Of a stretch of DNA of 64,000 bases, positions 11,651 through 24,460 are shown one piece after another (position 1 is the first letter of the stretch; each line of letters starts with the position of its first letter). The translations under genes were made by a program, and so were the position numbers. Source of the stretch: Helichrysum umbraculigerum (taxonomy: Eukaryota; Streptophyta; Magnoliopsida; Asterales; Asteraceae). The stretch covers positions 17,222,001 through 17,286,000 of the forward strand of contig CATIUR010000003.1 of assembly GCA_949592205.1 (NCBI GenBank), given 5' to 3'. The notes beneath the pieces are model-generated. The model did no database searches. It had not been told where the DNA came from and was given only the letters and a program-made list of their open reading frames with translations.

Positions 11651-13855
11651 GAAATATTGAATATAGTGCAATACTTATAATTTTGTTTAAAAGAAAGAAT
11701 AAGAGAAAGGTTGGCACACTCACAAATCAATCTCATAGTCAACATAGGTGAGGTTACTCATGGGGAAAGAGACGCTGAGACGAAATTTGAACATGCAACA
11801 TGCCTTCACCTTTGTACTGCATAGACTACTATTACACGGATAGAAACTTCGTGTAAAATTATTTTAGAGTTAAAAGCGTCAATCTAACTTCGTACTGTTT
11901 TGCATGGATCAATCACATCACAATTATATGTAATACCCTTTGGCACTGAATGGTGATAGAAGCAATTACTACCGGTAATTGTAATACACAAATTTTACGG
12001 ACAAGGTATAATCCTCTTAATCATTAACTTATAGCAATTGGAACAACCTCATCATTATGTATTTTTCGTCAACTTTTGAGTCAAACCAAACACTTAAATT
12101 GAAATTGCATTCCTAAACCTTGAAAACACAACGCATATATACATGCCACACTTGTCTAAGGGTTTTTAACATAAAGTAATGGATAATTAGATGATGAATG
12201 AATGAGCTTCTTTGGGTGTAATGCAATCATTCATTACTCAAAACGGTGACCAAGTGCCCATGATCCACGAAATTGAGGGGAGCAGTTTTGATTGTCCACA
12301 AATTTACACTGCCAATTCTTCTCACCACGTAGCATCACTCCCCTTGTTCTTCCTTTACAACTCCCATAAGAATGCAACTGGATTATGGAACATCAAATTT
12401 TCTTATCTCCGCCAATTAAACATGGTGTCGGGTAGAGATATATCAAGAAGATACTAATAAGGAAAAGGATTTGTTGTTTTGCTCCTTTGACAGTGAAGAT
12501 GAATTTGTCACAAGTCACAACCTTAATATACAATTCAAACCATTCTAAGTATGAAAGAAACGGAGAAAAGTATCAACCGCCTACATAAAATTGTCACAAC
12601 AAGAAGTAGGCATTGACACTTCAAGAACCATGCCCTGACGGCAATGTTTAAGTTTACTAAACAATGAATTCAACATTAAATAAACAAAAATGTTTCCATG
12701 TATGTCACTACTTTATAAATTACAAATGGAAAGTGAGTTTGAAATTAGTTATTAATAAGGAAAGTTGGATGTTTATTAAATGTTTATAATCTATTTTTGG
12801 AAGCTTTATCCATTGCCCTTAGGGTACTATATCAAAATCCTAATATGAATATGTGAGTGAAGAGAAGATGCAAGAGGTCACGAATGATTTTCTCAAAATC
12901 GATACCGTATCCATACTTAATTGATAGTATACGAATTCAATATTTAGTACTTATTTCTTCAAATTTTCAATCTCCAAACAAAACGAAACCATACCGATTT
13001 ATACCCTAGTCACTGATCATAACAATACCTAATTTTTTATTAGTAACGAAACCATATTATTGTTTTACTTCATTACTTAACTGATTATTATACAAAGATT
13101 ATCATACATTTTATCATTTTCCATAATGTAAGCATATTCTGAATCTTTTGTTTTTTTTTTACCTTTTTATTGATAACTAGTTGCACACCCGCACTTTGCA
13201 GCGGTTAACATGAAAACATATATGTTATCGGTCAGAAAAATGTTATCTTTGGACGGATATGAAATTGATGCACCATTTAAGTTTTAATGAAAACATGTGA
13301 GATTCGCCGTCAATGAAGAGGAAAACGGAGTGGTTCCAAATGGTGGTAATCTATAATAACGAGGTAGGATGAAGCATTTTAACATGGTATATGTTCACAC
13401 AAACAATTTGACAATAATTTAGCTACATAAATCTATATTTCCTCTTTGTATTAGATGAATTTAATTGCTAGCTCATTTTATTAAAAGAAATAAGTTAATA
13501 GATGGCATTCTACGAACTCTCACATCTAATGAATCATTGACTTTACTTATTTATGAAATATTTAATATTTTTAGAATTTCTATAATAAATAGGTTAATGA
13601 TGAAGAGTTTCCATAGTACTCCATTTAATTAAAACAAGGGCATAATCGTACATTCCAATATTGAGAGTGTAAGTTTATAAAGAAAAGAGTATAAACTCTT
13701 TACAAGGCAGTAAAGATTAATACAAATTTTAAGTTTTATCTTTGTTTTTGAGGCATAAATCCGAAAATTCTACATCTTCCCGGGCCGTATATCCTCTTAT
13801 TTGTTTATTTCCTCACAAAACTAAAAAAATTAACCGTCGTCCATCGGTCTCCACC
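11651..13855. other. Intergenic region between PAP and SAP genes
   Basis: No gene recognised. A short open stretch at 12221-12457 has no familiar motif and no supported start. A possible Helitron end lies at 13177-13204. A TATA-like TATAAA at 13690-13695, about 160 bp before the SAP ATG, may be that gene's core promoter. Confidence 0.5.
13177..13204 (-). mobile_element. Candidate Helitron 3' end (reverse strand)
   Basis: On the minus strand: stem CCGC/GCGG around an 8-base loop (13189-13204), then ~8 bases, then terminal CTAG (13177-13180) followed by host T. This is the layout of a plant Helitron terminus. The 5' TC end was not found. Confidence 0.4.
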
Positions 13856-16800
13856 ATGGACGGCGCTTCAACTCCGTCAAAAAACCCTAACGGCGCTTCA
13901 AAGTTCCTTCTCGATCTTCCGTCCAAAGGCCTCTTCTCATCTCCTACCATTTCTTCCAATTTGGTATATCCTTTATTAAACCCTAATTTTCTCAATTATG
14001 TTAAATACATGTTTGTTTTGAGAAACTACGTTAGGTCAAATTGAATTACGTTAAGTGTAGGTCTTGTGTGTTCTAGTTAGGGTTTATAGCTTCAATTTTA
14101 TATGATTGATACTAGAATTTTTAAACTTTTGGTGAATTGTGTTAATTAAGCTTCAAAGACTGAGTTTTTTTTTTTCCTTCTTTTTTTGCTTATTCTTAAT
14201 AATATTGTAATTTGAATTTCAAGTAACAAGCAGAAAAATGAATAATTCTATTTAGTTGGTGTTTGGTACTTATAGTTTATATGGATGTTAGGTTGTAAAA
14301 CTGATAAAAATGTGTATAAACTGTAAAGATAAAATTGATTGTGCATCATGCGTGTGTGTAATGTGTTTAAAGTTTTTAGGGAACAAAAATAAAAATGAAG
14401 ATCGATAATTTACTTGAAACGCAAAAGGGAGTTCACGCAAGAATCACTAGGGAACGGGTCGCATGTTACATTTTATGGCAGAATAAATACTTTAGGTTTT
14501 GTTTATAAATAATGGAAACTCTAGGTTTTGTTTATAAATAATGGAATAGTTTATGTACATTGAACAGTTTATATAAGCATGAATATAAATACTTAAATCC
14601 AGGATCTGCAGATTTAACTGTTCAAATAATGTTAATTATGAAAAGTTTTCTGAACTTCTTGCTGTAGTTTTTGGGGATTACAATGTTGTATCGTGAAGTC
14701 AGTAACATATACAGACCCAACATGTTATGCATTTTAGAGCATTTGATTGTGTTTTTTGATTATATGTTTATATGCATGAACTTTAAATGGACACTATGCT
14801 TTTGTGGATGTTGAAGTCCTTGACTTTCTTTTGTTTTTTTGGTTTCCCTACTCTTATTATGTTTTTATTTCTTGGTCTTCTTTGCTTTTTTGGTTTTTAC
14901 CTACTATTTTGCATTTTATGCAATTATGCAGGGTGGAATGCGGGTGTATGTAACTGATCATGACACATCACCACCAGGTAATCTGCGACTGTTTATCTTT
15001 ACTATATGCAAATGATGTGAGTACGTGACATAAATTCTCATTACCATATTAAACTTGCTATTCAAGTACATAATGGTTGATGATGATCATCTGTAAATAT
15101 GATGATATCTATAAATAAATCTCAAAGGTGGCTAATATAGTAACAATAAAGATTTGACTGTATATTTCTTATAATCAGAGAATCAGCTTATAAAGACTGA
15201 TCAGGTGAACATACTGATTCGATCTCTTCTGCTTAAGCAACAACAGAAGGGTGGACCAACTTCAAAGAGTGCAAAGGGTGTAAGCACAAATGAGAGCTCA
15301 AGAAAGAGGTATTTTATTGTATCTGTTATGCCTACTTGTTTATTATGAGTTATTATAACTAGCTTCATAGCTTACAGTATTTAGTTATTCATGTGATGGA
15401 AAAATAAGTATCCGATTGGAAATTTCTAGCTGAAGGTGGCACATGGGCGGGTGGTAGGTTTGTGTAAGGAGTCATATTGGGGTGGGATGAACCACAAACA
15501 CATTTTTAATCCTTTTATTGGATTGATAAATAGATAATGAGCTACAGATGATTATTATTACAAAGTTAATCTATATAAGAGTTTTTATATGCATTCTTAA
15601 CTTCACTTTGGATGGCTTTCAACCTGTTTTGATCGATTTATATTTGGGATGAAATTTTCACTGCTAGTTCTTGCGTATTGCTTATATACGTTGTTTTTTA
15701 TATATCTTCAGGGCCCCAGAAAGAACTGCAGATAGTAGAGCTTCTGCTAAGCGGGCAGCATCCACTACCCAAAATGGTTCCCGCCAAGGTCAGAATGTCG
15801 GATCCATTGATGGTTATATGATATCACTTTAGATCCGCTGAATCAATCAATTTATTGTTTCTGTGGTGGTAAACATGTTTTCTGTGATGTGTTAACGCGC
15901 GTGGCTTTTTGATTATGTAGATGTATTGAAATCACAATTACCTGAAAATCTTCAAAGTTTGACCGTGGAAAGACTTCGTGCACTTCTGAAAGAGAGAGGT
16001 CTTTCCGTAAGAGGGAAAAAGGTACGTAACTTGCATTAGTAAGACAAAATTAGCCTTCTTTGTGTGTCTGCCAAAAAGTTGGGAATTGTAAGATTAATTT
16101 GTGCTTACAAATATAGAAGTTACTCAATCAGATGTGAAACAAAACAAATTGGTATGATGATAGGTAATTTTGTTCATGATCTGAATGGCGTGAACCTCTG
16201 ATACATCAAGAGGTCAGAGGTCTAGCCTGTTTGTTATACTAGATGAATATCTGAATGCTTAATTTTAGGTTTGAATGATTAAGTCATGTTTTAGGGTTTT
16301 TGGAGCCCATATGCTCATATACCTACTTATGGTAGTTGGAAATTTTCATTTAGAGCACTAATCGAGCAACTGTCTTTATTCAGCAGCTACTTTAGTCAAA
16401 GTCTTTACATCCTTTACACCTTTTAATCATTAAAATTATCATCCAGTATTATTAAGCAGTACTGATTTTGTTCATGAATTATTAAGTTTTTTCTACACGA
16501 GAAGGTAAACCTTAGTAAAGGTATACTAAAAACACTATGGATGGCAAATTGACAAAAAATGTGTCAATGCTGTATAACTTCTCCTCATGTGGCAATATTT
16601 TAGGCCTCGCAGTCCCACGTCATTATTTTTCCACTAATTTATCTCAAATAACTGCCACTCCATAATATTAGGAATAATACCCTATAATATAAGGTCCTTT
16701 TCAGTTTTCACGATCCAATTTTTTTTTTTTAAATAAATAAAAAAAAAAGAAACTAAAACTGCCATTCTTTATTTGAGGACTAACCGCTTATATTCTCATC

Positions 16801-17434
16801 CTTCCAAATGCATTTCTACTATCTATCTGAGTCTAAATATTTTACAAAACCAACAACGATGGTATATTGTTATTTGCTTCCTACCCCTTTTTTTCACTTA
16901 TATATCTTCTATACGCATAAATCATTCGCAGAGTCTCTACGTTTAGGTTTATGTTTATTATGAAAATTTGGTCTTCATGTTCTAATGGTGATCAAATTAA
17001 TGTAAGTGTTAATTATTTTCCCAATTTATAAACTTATTGTTAATATGCAATATTAATTGTACACAATTGATGCAACATATTTGAGTCATCCGTTCATTCA
17101 CGGGTAATAATCTAGTTTATTGCACTTTAGGCTCGTAGGCATATGATAATGTTGAGAGTTAAAATCAGTGTTCTATAAAATGCTAGGCGGTTGACGTAAT
17201 GCCTATTTATCGATTTATTAAGCAAGGATTAAGCTGTCCATTTAGCCGGTTTATAAACACTAATATATAGCCATGTGATAATGTATATTTTATTTGGTTC
17301 TCAGTTCTAGACTTTCTAAAGAATCTCATAGTTATACGGATATACATATTTATGTGTGTGGTGGACAGGACGAATTGGTTGGACGGTTGAGAGCTACTAC
17401 TGGTTCAGCCAGCTCATCTGCAGCCAACCCATAA
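13856..17434 (+). CDS. SAP-domain protein (six exons)
   Basis: Small nuclear-type protein with a C-terminal SAP motif, the helix-extension-helix fold that commonly binds AT-rich DNA. Exons 13856-13963, 14932-14977, 15179-15308, 15712-15788, 15921-16021 and 17369-17434 use GT-AG sites in consistent phase and give 175 aa. The first ATG, in CCACCATGG context, is a good start. The SAP motif spans about residues 131-165 (LTVERLRALLKERGLSVRG, then a GKKDELVGRL-type end, split by the last intron). Between ~60 and 120 the chain is basic and Ser/Arg/Lys rich and looks disordered. The layout resembles a short Arabidopsis SAP-domain protein I recall as AT5G63460; that match needs a search. The 1.35-kb last intron carries a Helitron-like end and intron 3 carries a MITE. 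A Mutator-like element starts 317 bp after the stop. Confidence 0.88.
15424..15650. mobile_element. MITE-like copy in SAP intron 3
   Basis: Has GGGCGGGTGGTAGGTTTGTG, GAACCACAAACACATTTTTAA and CACTTTGGATGGCTTTCAAC, matching in order the copies in the PAP introns. Ends approximate. Confidence 0.5.
17090..17115 (+). mobile_element. Candidate Helitron 3' end in SAP intron 5
   Basis: Stem CCGT/ACGG (17090-17093 with 17100-17103) around a six-base loop, followed by GTAATAAT and terminal CTAG with T next. The left end in the intron was not identified. Confidence 0.4.
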
Positions 17435-18120
17435 GGCCCTGCTATCAATATATGGTAAATGTACTCTCTCATAGCAGGACTCCTTTTGGGTCCAAATTTC
17501 TTTATCTGCTTGTTTCGGCTTCATTAGTAAAATGCGGTGGTACTCAATTGTAATTTAATTATACTTTCGTGCATCTGGATTTTGAATTTGTGGTCTATAA
17601 CTACTACTAGATGCACAAGAAGTTGTACCATATAAGTTAATTAATTTCACGTCTCTTCTGTTTTTTGGTACAACTGGGCGATTCTATTATTTTCCTTCTC
17701 ATGCAAAATTACTTGTTTGTAAGTTTCCATCAAATGGATGGTTAGGATTAGAGTAAATTTCATTCCCAGTCCCTGTGGTTGTCCCTATATTACGGACCCA
17801 GTTCCCAATTCGGGTATTGTGCACCCTTGACCCAGATTTTTGTTTCACCACAAGTCCTTCCTCCAATTAAGATGAGGGTGAAATAGTCTTTTATCATTTA
17901 TTTAATTTTCACAATTTTTTTAATTATTAATAAAATATAAATAAATAAAGTAATACGTATAAGATAAGTAGTATTCAACAAACACCTTAGGGACCACATG
18001 CTCACAAACACCTTACAGACTCGATACTCATTTCAATTCTTGCATTCAAGTTCCAACTAACTGTGAACTTTGTGAAATGTGTGTATAACTAAAACGTAAA
18101 TGCTTTGATTAACCATGAAA

Positions 18121-18640
18121 TACCCGCCACCAACACTTCCCCGGTTACCAACATCATCTCCGGCCACCATGAAGAATGTCATTGTTCGATTTTCTGACCG
18201 GATTCGTTGCTGGACCAATGATATGAGATTGTAGTAGGTGAGGATCGAGGCAAAGGAGAAAAATCACCATTGGGGGTTTCAAAACACAAAGAAAACCACC
18301 ATAAGCGGATAATCCGCCGCCATCACACATATCCGCCTAACATCTTTCCGGAAAAAAAAACCCACCGCCGCGATCTCGATCTCACCGCCGCCGTCTTCAC
18401 GGGGTTTTAGGGATACCGGTATTCTTGCATCCATATTTGGGGGTTTTTCGGTTTTGAGTGTGTATTCGCACTCACACAATCGATTTTGGTTTGTGTTTTG
18501 TTGTTTATATTGTGTTTCTGTGGTGATCAATATTCCGGCGGTGGTGAAGAATGTGTTGGTGGGGAAGGTGACCAAAATGGTAAGTGATATAGGTGATGAA
18601 TCTGAGAAAATGATAATCTTTAGTTTTGATTTTTAGTTTA
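18121..18640. other. GC-rich, gene-like interior of the Mutator-like element
   Basis: CCGCCGCC-type runs and an abrupt rise in GC set this apart from its flanks. It has an open frame on the minus strand (18279-18575, 98 codons), and the plus strand has a readable stretch around 18454-18636. Neither translation matches a family I know. It looks like a captured 5' gene fragment, which is inference from composition only. Confidence 0.4.
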
Positions 18641-19270
18641 CAGATGTAATTACATGGTGTTAGAAGATGGTAGATTAAAAGGGTTATGAGAGTGAGAGAG
18701 TATCAGGGGGAGGGAAGAAGTGCAGCGGGTGGGGTGGGGGGTTTTTCTGTTATATTAGAAAAATGAATAAATGTTAAGGGTGCGTTCCAAAGCTTATTAT
18801 TTGAGTACAACTATTTGCATCACATTACTCTGTAGTTCTCTCTCTTAGAAACGGTTTTTTTTTTATTCCCTCCCTAAGATCCAAAAACCCATCGATCTCC
18901 TTTCTCCCAACTAAACAAGACCTCACCGCCACCACCATTAAAACAACCTCCACCTCCGGAACACCACCTAGTTAGCTTTATTGAAAATCACCAAGGGACG
19001 CGCCGGAACAGTGTGACTACCTGCCGTCGCCTTACTCCGTGTTTTCCCGACACCTTACTCCGGCCGACGCTGCCTTCTGTGCCGTGTTTCTGCTCGTTGT
19101 GTCTTATATAGTGTGATTATCGTTGCCGTGTTTTCCCGGCCGGACTCGGAGACATTTTGACCGGATTACTCGTGGTCTACCGCTACGGTCGGAACACTTC
19201 CCGACGACGGTTTGATCTTCAGGACCAAAATACAAACTCTTGCTATATTTATGTGATTATCATTATTATT

Positions 19271-19273
<3 letters not shown>

Positions 19274-19335
<62 letters not shown>
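19274..19335. repeat. (AT)n microsatellite in the LINE leader
   Basis: About 60 bases of alternating AT. Lies upstream of the endonuclease frame; an ATT-rich run follows at 19560-19680. Confidence 0.95.
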
Positions 19336-19339
<4 letters not shown>

Positions 19340-19573
19340 CTGCCGATAGTTAAGTAGGAAAAGAAGAAAGAAACTGACTTTGCTCTTTATGTGATCACCT
19401 GTATTATTTATATTACACATTAGATTGCTACTGGTAATATTTATAAATAATCTATATACGTACTAATTTTAACCTTAATTAAGTAAGTTCAAAATTTAAA
19501 ATAACATATACATAAAATCACATAATATTATTATTACTATTATTTTTCTTATTATTACGATTATTGTCATTAC

Positions 19574-19618
<45 letters not shown>

Positions 19619-19816
19619 TACTACTACTACTATACTATTACTACTACTATTATTACTACTACTCTATTTTAGTATTATAATTAATACTTGTATTTTTATT
19701 AATAGTATAATATTTTTGGCTAGATAGATTCTCTTCGGGGCCATGGTTACCTGAGGTCATGTCCTTCTTCATTAGGGGCGGGCGGGGCTAGAGGGCAGAG
19801 GCGATCAAATAGAATA

Positions 19817-22697
19817 GTGAGATCTATTAGGATTAGAGTGGGTAGCTGGAATGTAGGAACTTTAAAGGGCAAGTCTATGGAGCTGGTTGCGTCTTTGATT
19901 AGGAGAAAGGTAGATATTGTGTGCTTTCAAGAGATCAAATGGAAAGGTTCCGGCACTATAGGGATAAATGGATACAAACTGTGGTACTCGGGATCTAGGA
20001 CCGCACGAAATGGAGTAGGAGTCATTATGGCGTCACACCTTGTAGACAAGGTGGTCCAGGTGGATAGGTGTAGTGATAGGATTATGGCGGTAAGACTGGT
20101 GATTGAGGATGAGACTTTCACGGTTGTTAGCGCCTACGCACCCCACGCGGGGCAAGGTGAGTAGGAAAAGAGGAGTTTCTGGGAATCACTTGACGAGGTT
20201 GTGAGGGCGTGCCCGGGCGATCAAAGCTTGATCATAGGGGGGGACCTGAATGGGCATATAGGAGCGGAAGCTGAGGGTTACTCTGGAGTCCATGGTGGCT
20301 TTGGGTATGGAGTGAGGAATGAAGAGGGGCGTACAATCTTAGAGTTCGCTACGGCGCATGACCTAGTGGTCGCAAACTCTTTCTTCAAGAAGAGGGATAA
20401 TCACTTAGTTACTTTCCATAGCGGGGGCCATGACACACAAATTGACTATCTCCTGCTCCGCAAAAGAGACCTTAGGACTTGCAATAACTGCAAGGTTCTC
20501 CCAACAGAGAGTGGTTGCTCCCAACATAAATTGTTGGTCATGGATTTGATCTTTCGCAAACGGACATACAAGCGCGTCATGTCTGTAAAACCACGGATCA
20601 TGTGGAAAAACCTTAAGGGTGATGCAGCTGAGACCTTTAGAGCGTTAGTTGTAGAAAGAGTACCCAAGGAGGTGGAGGATAGAACTCATAATGACGCGGA
20701 TCGGATGTGGAATACCCTAGCACACACCATCAGAGAAGCGGCTAAGGAAACTCTAGGGGAAACCGCCGGGATATCTGGAGCACATAGAGGCAGTAGGGAG
20801 TCATGGTGGCTAAGTGATGACGTTCAAAATAAAGTAGTCGAGAAACAAACCAGGTTCAGGGAGCTCTTTTCACTTCGGGATGGAGAAGAAGCTGATAGAA
20901 TTAGAGCAAAAGAAAGGTATAAGGAAGCCAAAAAAGAGGCAAAGAGGGCAGTAGCCCAAGCAAAAGAAAAAGCGTATGAAGCCTTGTATAGGAAACTGGA
21001 CTCCAAAGAGGGAGCAAATGACATTTTCAGGATTGCTAAGGCCAGGGAACGTAGAAGAAGAGATTTAGAAAACATTAAATATATAAAAAAATGAGGGTGG
21101 ACAAACAATAGTGAAAGATGGGGAAATTAAGGTAAGATGGGGAGAGTACTTTTCGAACCTTTTTAATGGAAGCGAAGTTCTAGAGAGCACATCAACAGTG
21201 CAAGAATTCCAAAACAACCGCCCTTGCACGAGGATTGAACCTCACGAAGTAAGTCTGGCACTACGGAAGATGGGAAGGCACAAAGCTGTAGGACCGGACC
21301 AAATTCCTATAGAGGCGTGGCGGTATCTTGGAGATGAGGGAGTGAGGTGGCTTACAATTCTCTTCAACAAGACATTTAAGAGTGGTAAAATGCCAGAAGA
21401 ATGGAGACTTAGCGAGATTATCCCCATTTACAAAAATAAGGGTGACGCGCAACTATGTAGCAACTATAGAGGAATAAAGCTACTTAGCCATACTATGAAG
21501 TTATGGGAGAGAGTGATTGAGACTAGACTTAGACGTGAGACTGAGGTGTCAGAGAACCAATTTGGTTTTATGCCAGGACGTTCTTCAATTGAGGCGATAC
21601 ACATTGTTAGAACACTTATGGAGAAATATAGGGAGAAGCAACGAAATCTCCACATGGCTTTTTTAGACCTGGAGAAAGCTTATGATAGCGTCCCGAGAGA
21701 GTTGATTTGGCGAACCCTAAATGATAAGGCAACCCCCGGTGGATACATAGAAGTTATTCGGGATATGTACGAAAGAACGAAGACCTGTGTTAGAACGCCG
21801 GTGGGGGCCACAGAGTTTTTCCCGGTCGATATAGGCCTACATCAAGGATCAGCCCTTAGCCCCTACATTTTTGCCTTAATCCTGGACGAGTTGTCACATA
21901 TGATACAAGAGAGCATCCCGTGGTGCATGCTTTTTGCCGACGATATCGTTCTAGTTTCTGAAACCAAGGATGGGCTAAATAGTAGGCTAGAGCAGTGGAG
22001 GGGGGTCTTAGAAGACAAAGGCTTCAAAATCAGTCGACAAAAAACTGAATACATGCATTGCATTTTCGACAGGACCGACGTGCAACATGATGAAGTGGAC
22101 ATCCGCATCGGGGACCAGATCTTGCTACCACAAGAGACTTTTAGATACTTGGGTTCGGTGCTTCATTGTTCAGGGGGAACCGACGAGGACGTGACTCACC
22201 GGATTAAAGTTGGCTGGTTGAAGTGGAGAGCAGCGTCAGGCATCATGTGTGACAAAAAAGTCCCCCGTAAACTGAAAGGGAAATTCTATAAGGTCGCAAT
22301 TAGACCCGCAATGTTGTACGGATCAGGGTGCTGGCCAATGACAAAGGCGCAAGAAAGAAGGATGTAAGTAGCGGAAATGCGAATGCTAAGATGGACTTGT
22401 GGCAAAACAATGTTGGATATGATACCAAATGAAGCTTTTAGGGGTGAATTAGAAGCCACGAACATCACCAATAAATTGAGAGAAGGAAGACTTAGATGGT
22501 TTGGACATGTTAGGAGGGGACCTTCCACAGCACCAGTTAGGAGAGTGGAAACTCTCACTGTCGATGGCTCGAGAAGGGGTAGACCTAGACGAAGGTGGGA
22601 GGATAGACTGAAGCTAGATATGAAGGAGCTTCTCTTGACAGAGGACATGACCTTAGATAGGAATTTGTGGAGGGATAGAATTAGAACGGGTGAGTAG
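19817..22697 (+). pseudogene. Broken RTE endonuclease/reverse transcriptase
   Basis: The apurinic-type endonuclease comes first: SWNVGTL, CFQEIKW, GGDLNGHIG and QIDYLLL, then the terminal His in SQHKLLVMD. The reverse transcriptase follows: FLDLEKAYDSVPRELIW, GLHQGSALSPY and the catalytic FADD (near 21945). The frame is broken by a TAG at 20162-20164, a frameshift near 21085-21110, and a TAA at 22365-22367. Each open piece continues in the expected frame after the break, so these are simple point lesions. Translation would begin at or before 19817. No gag-like ORF1 is seen, as usual for RTE. The copy should be inactive. Confidence 0.88.
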
Positions 22698-22759
22698 ATT
22701 TAGGACGGATGAGTAGAACGTTTTTGGATAATATTTATATAGGTAGGAGTATGGAGGTT

Positions 22760-23057
22760 TGTGTGTGTGTGTGTGTGTGTGTGTGGAGGATATAGATAGA
22801 ATCGGGGTGGCTAATGCATAGTGTATCTAGTTATATAGATTATGTTGGTATATAGAGATATTATATATATAAATAGCGAGATCGATTACATATGTACCTG
22901 AATTATTAGTAATAGTACTAGTATTAGTAGTATTTATTATTATTATTATTATTATTATTAATATTATTATTATTATTACTATTATTATTACTATTATTAT
23001 TATTATTATTATTACTATTATTATTATTATTATTACAATTATTACTTTATTATTATT
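22760..23057. repeat. (TG)n and (ATT)n microsatellites in the LINE 3' UTR
   Basis: A TG run at 22760-22784 and a long interrupted ATT run at about 22926-23055, both after the reverse transcriptase frame and before the (TTG)n end of the element. Confidence 0.9.
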
Positions 23058-23572
23058 GGTTACTGCTGCTGTCTCTTTTGCTAGCTGCAGTTGCTGTTGA
23101 CGGTTGCCGGATGCTGATGCGACTGACGATGCCGATGCTGATTCAGATGATATTTGATGATTGCTGATGTTGTTGACTATTTATTTATTTATTTTTCTAG
23201 CTGGGACTACTATTAGTGTATTTTGTATTTCTTCGTCACTCCATTTATTTGTACGTACTTTTGAGTCTGCCGGAGGTCTCTCTGGAAGCAGTCTCTCTAC
23301 CCTTGGGTAGGGGTAAGGCTGTCTACATCCTACCTCCCCCATACCCCGCCCTCGGCGGGATTGGGTAGCGTTGTTGTTGTTGTTGTTGTTGAATAAATGT
23401 TAAGGGTATTTTTGTCAATTCACGTGGACTAATGTGTACAAGGGATTTGCAGTGAAATGAAAATCCGGGTCGAGGAACGAGATCCGCACAATACTTGACC
23501 TGGGGACTGGGTCGGTTATATAGGGACAACCACGAGGACTGGGACTGAGAATGTAATTTACTCTTAGGATTA

Positions 23573-24460
23573 AATTTTGTTTTCCTTAATCTTCAAAATC
23601 CAGGGGGATCTATCGTTGGCAAAATGAATGGGTCGGGTCGGGTTACGAGTCTAGATGGGTTTGGGTCTATATGGGTCCGGGTCTAGATGAGTCATTTAGG
23701 AGGATGGGTCTAAACAGGTCCGGGACAAATGGGTCTCGAGTCGGGGCGTCCCATACTTCCATCGGGTTTCCACTAAATTTTAATTTATTTGAGTGAAAAA
23801 TGAAAAAAATGAAATGATAGTGAATAAAAAAAAAAATTACCCGCTAGATCCGTCTAGACCCCGCTGGTTAATTGTTATACAATTGATGGTTATATTAAAT
23901 ACTCATTTAGACCCATTCAAAAAAGGGGGAGACCCAACAAACCCATTCACTTATAAATATTAACCAAGTTGACCCATAAATAAACAATGGGTCTAAAATT
24001 GACACCTCTAGAAAAAAGTGATTTTGCATATGATCTCATAGTCATTGGATGTCTATTTCATAAATAGATGATTAGAACATTAGTCCAGCTTGAGTAATTG
24101 TTTGATATAATGATCTTAAATTATATATAAGAAACAGTTGATGATGTCATCAAAAATCTAATCAACCAATAGAATTACTCAATTTTGTCAAATTAGCTAA
24201 ATTATAGGATTTAGTGACATCAAAAATCATTAATTATTTATTATATAAAGAAAAATAATTATGATAACTTTATCCAAATAGGTATTCGTAATACATTAGG
24301 ACTATTATCATATCACAATAGGTATTCGTAATATATTAAGACTATTAACATATCACAATTTGATTTGATGATGCGTTGATGAGATTTAATCATTCATATC
24401 AACTTTTAAAATCTATTTGTTTTCGTGCAACCCCGTGTAATACACGGGTATAGAGTCTAG
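23573..24460. other. Intergenic: GGGTC-rich repeat and Helitron 3' end
   Basis: 23625-24010 is built of repeated ATGGGTC/GGGTCTA words and ends with GGGTCTAAAATTGACACCTC, resembling a hAT-type non-autonomous element of the kind found in the gene introns. 24432-24460 is a good Helitron terminus: a 7-bp stem CCCGTGT/ACACGGG, then 8 bases, then CTAG with T next. No gene. Confidence 0.5.
24432..24460 (+). mobile_element. Helitron 3' terminus
   Basis: Stem 24432-24438 with 24442-24448 (3-base loop), spacer, terminal CTAG at 24457-24460 before a T. The best of the three Helitron-like ends here; its 5' TC end was not located. Confidence 0.6.

Larger units (their letters stand above)
18782..23390 (+). 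mobile_element. Full-length RTE-clade LINE
   Basis: Bounded by a perfect 17-bp target duplication GAATAAATGTTAAGGGT (18765-18781 and 23391-23407). It has a GC-rich 5' leader with an (AT)n run, an endonuclease-reverse transcriptase reading frame with three breaks, a 3' UTR with TG and ATT microsatellites, and a (TTG)n terminus instead of poly(A). The last ~110 bp (GGTAGGGGTAAGGCTG, then CTACATCCTACC) look like the tail shared by plant RTE elements and some SINEs (from memory). Confidence 0.88.
17751..23563. mobile_element. Mutator-like element with long TIRs, split by a LINE
   Basis: Flanked by a perfect 9-bp duplication TTAGGATTA (17742-17750 and 23564-23572), the size expected for Mutator-type elements. 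The ends GAGTAAATTTCATTC and (reverse complement of the right end) GAGTAAATTACATTC open inverted repeats that stay recognisable for well over 100 bp (17751-~17900 and ~23408-23563). Removing the nested LINE and its duplication leaves about 1.19 kb. The interior at about 18120-18570 is GC-rich and gene-like, with no transposase. Non-autonomous; possibly a Pack-MULE. Confidence 0.85.

Noticed and set aside
12221..12457. Open frame of about 79 codons between the PAP and SAP genes
   Set aside because: No recognisable motif, no promoter or splice evidence, and ordinary length for chance in this composition.
19157..19420. Open frames on both strands over the AT run
   Set aside because: They are translations of the (AT)n microsatellite in the LINE leader.
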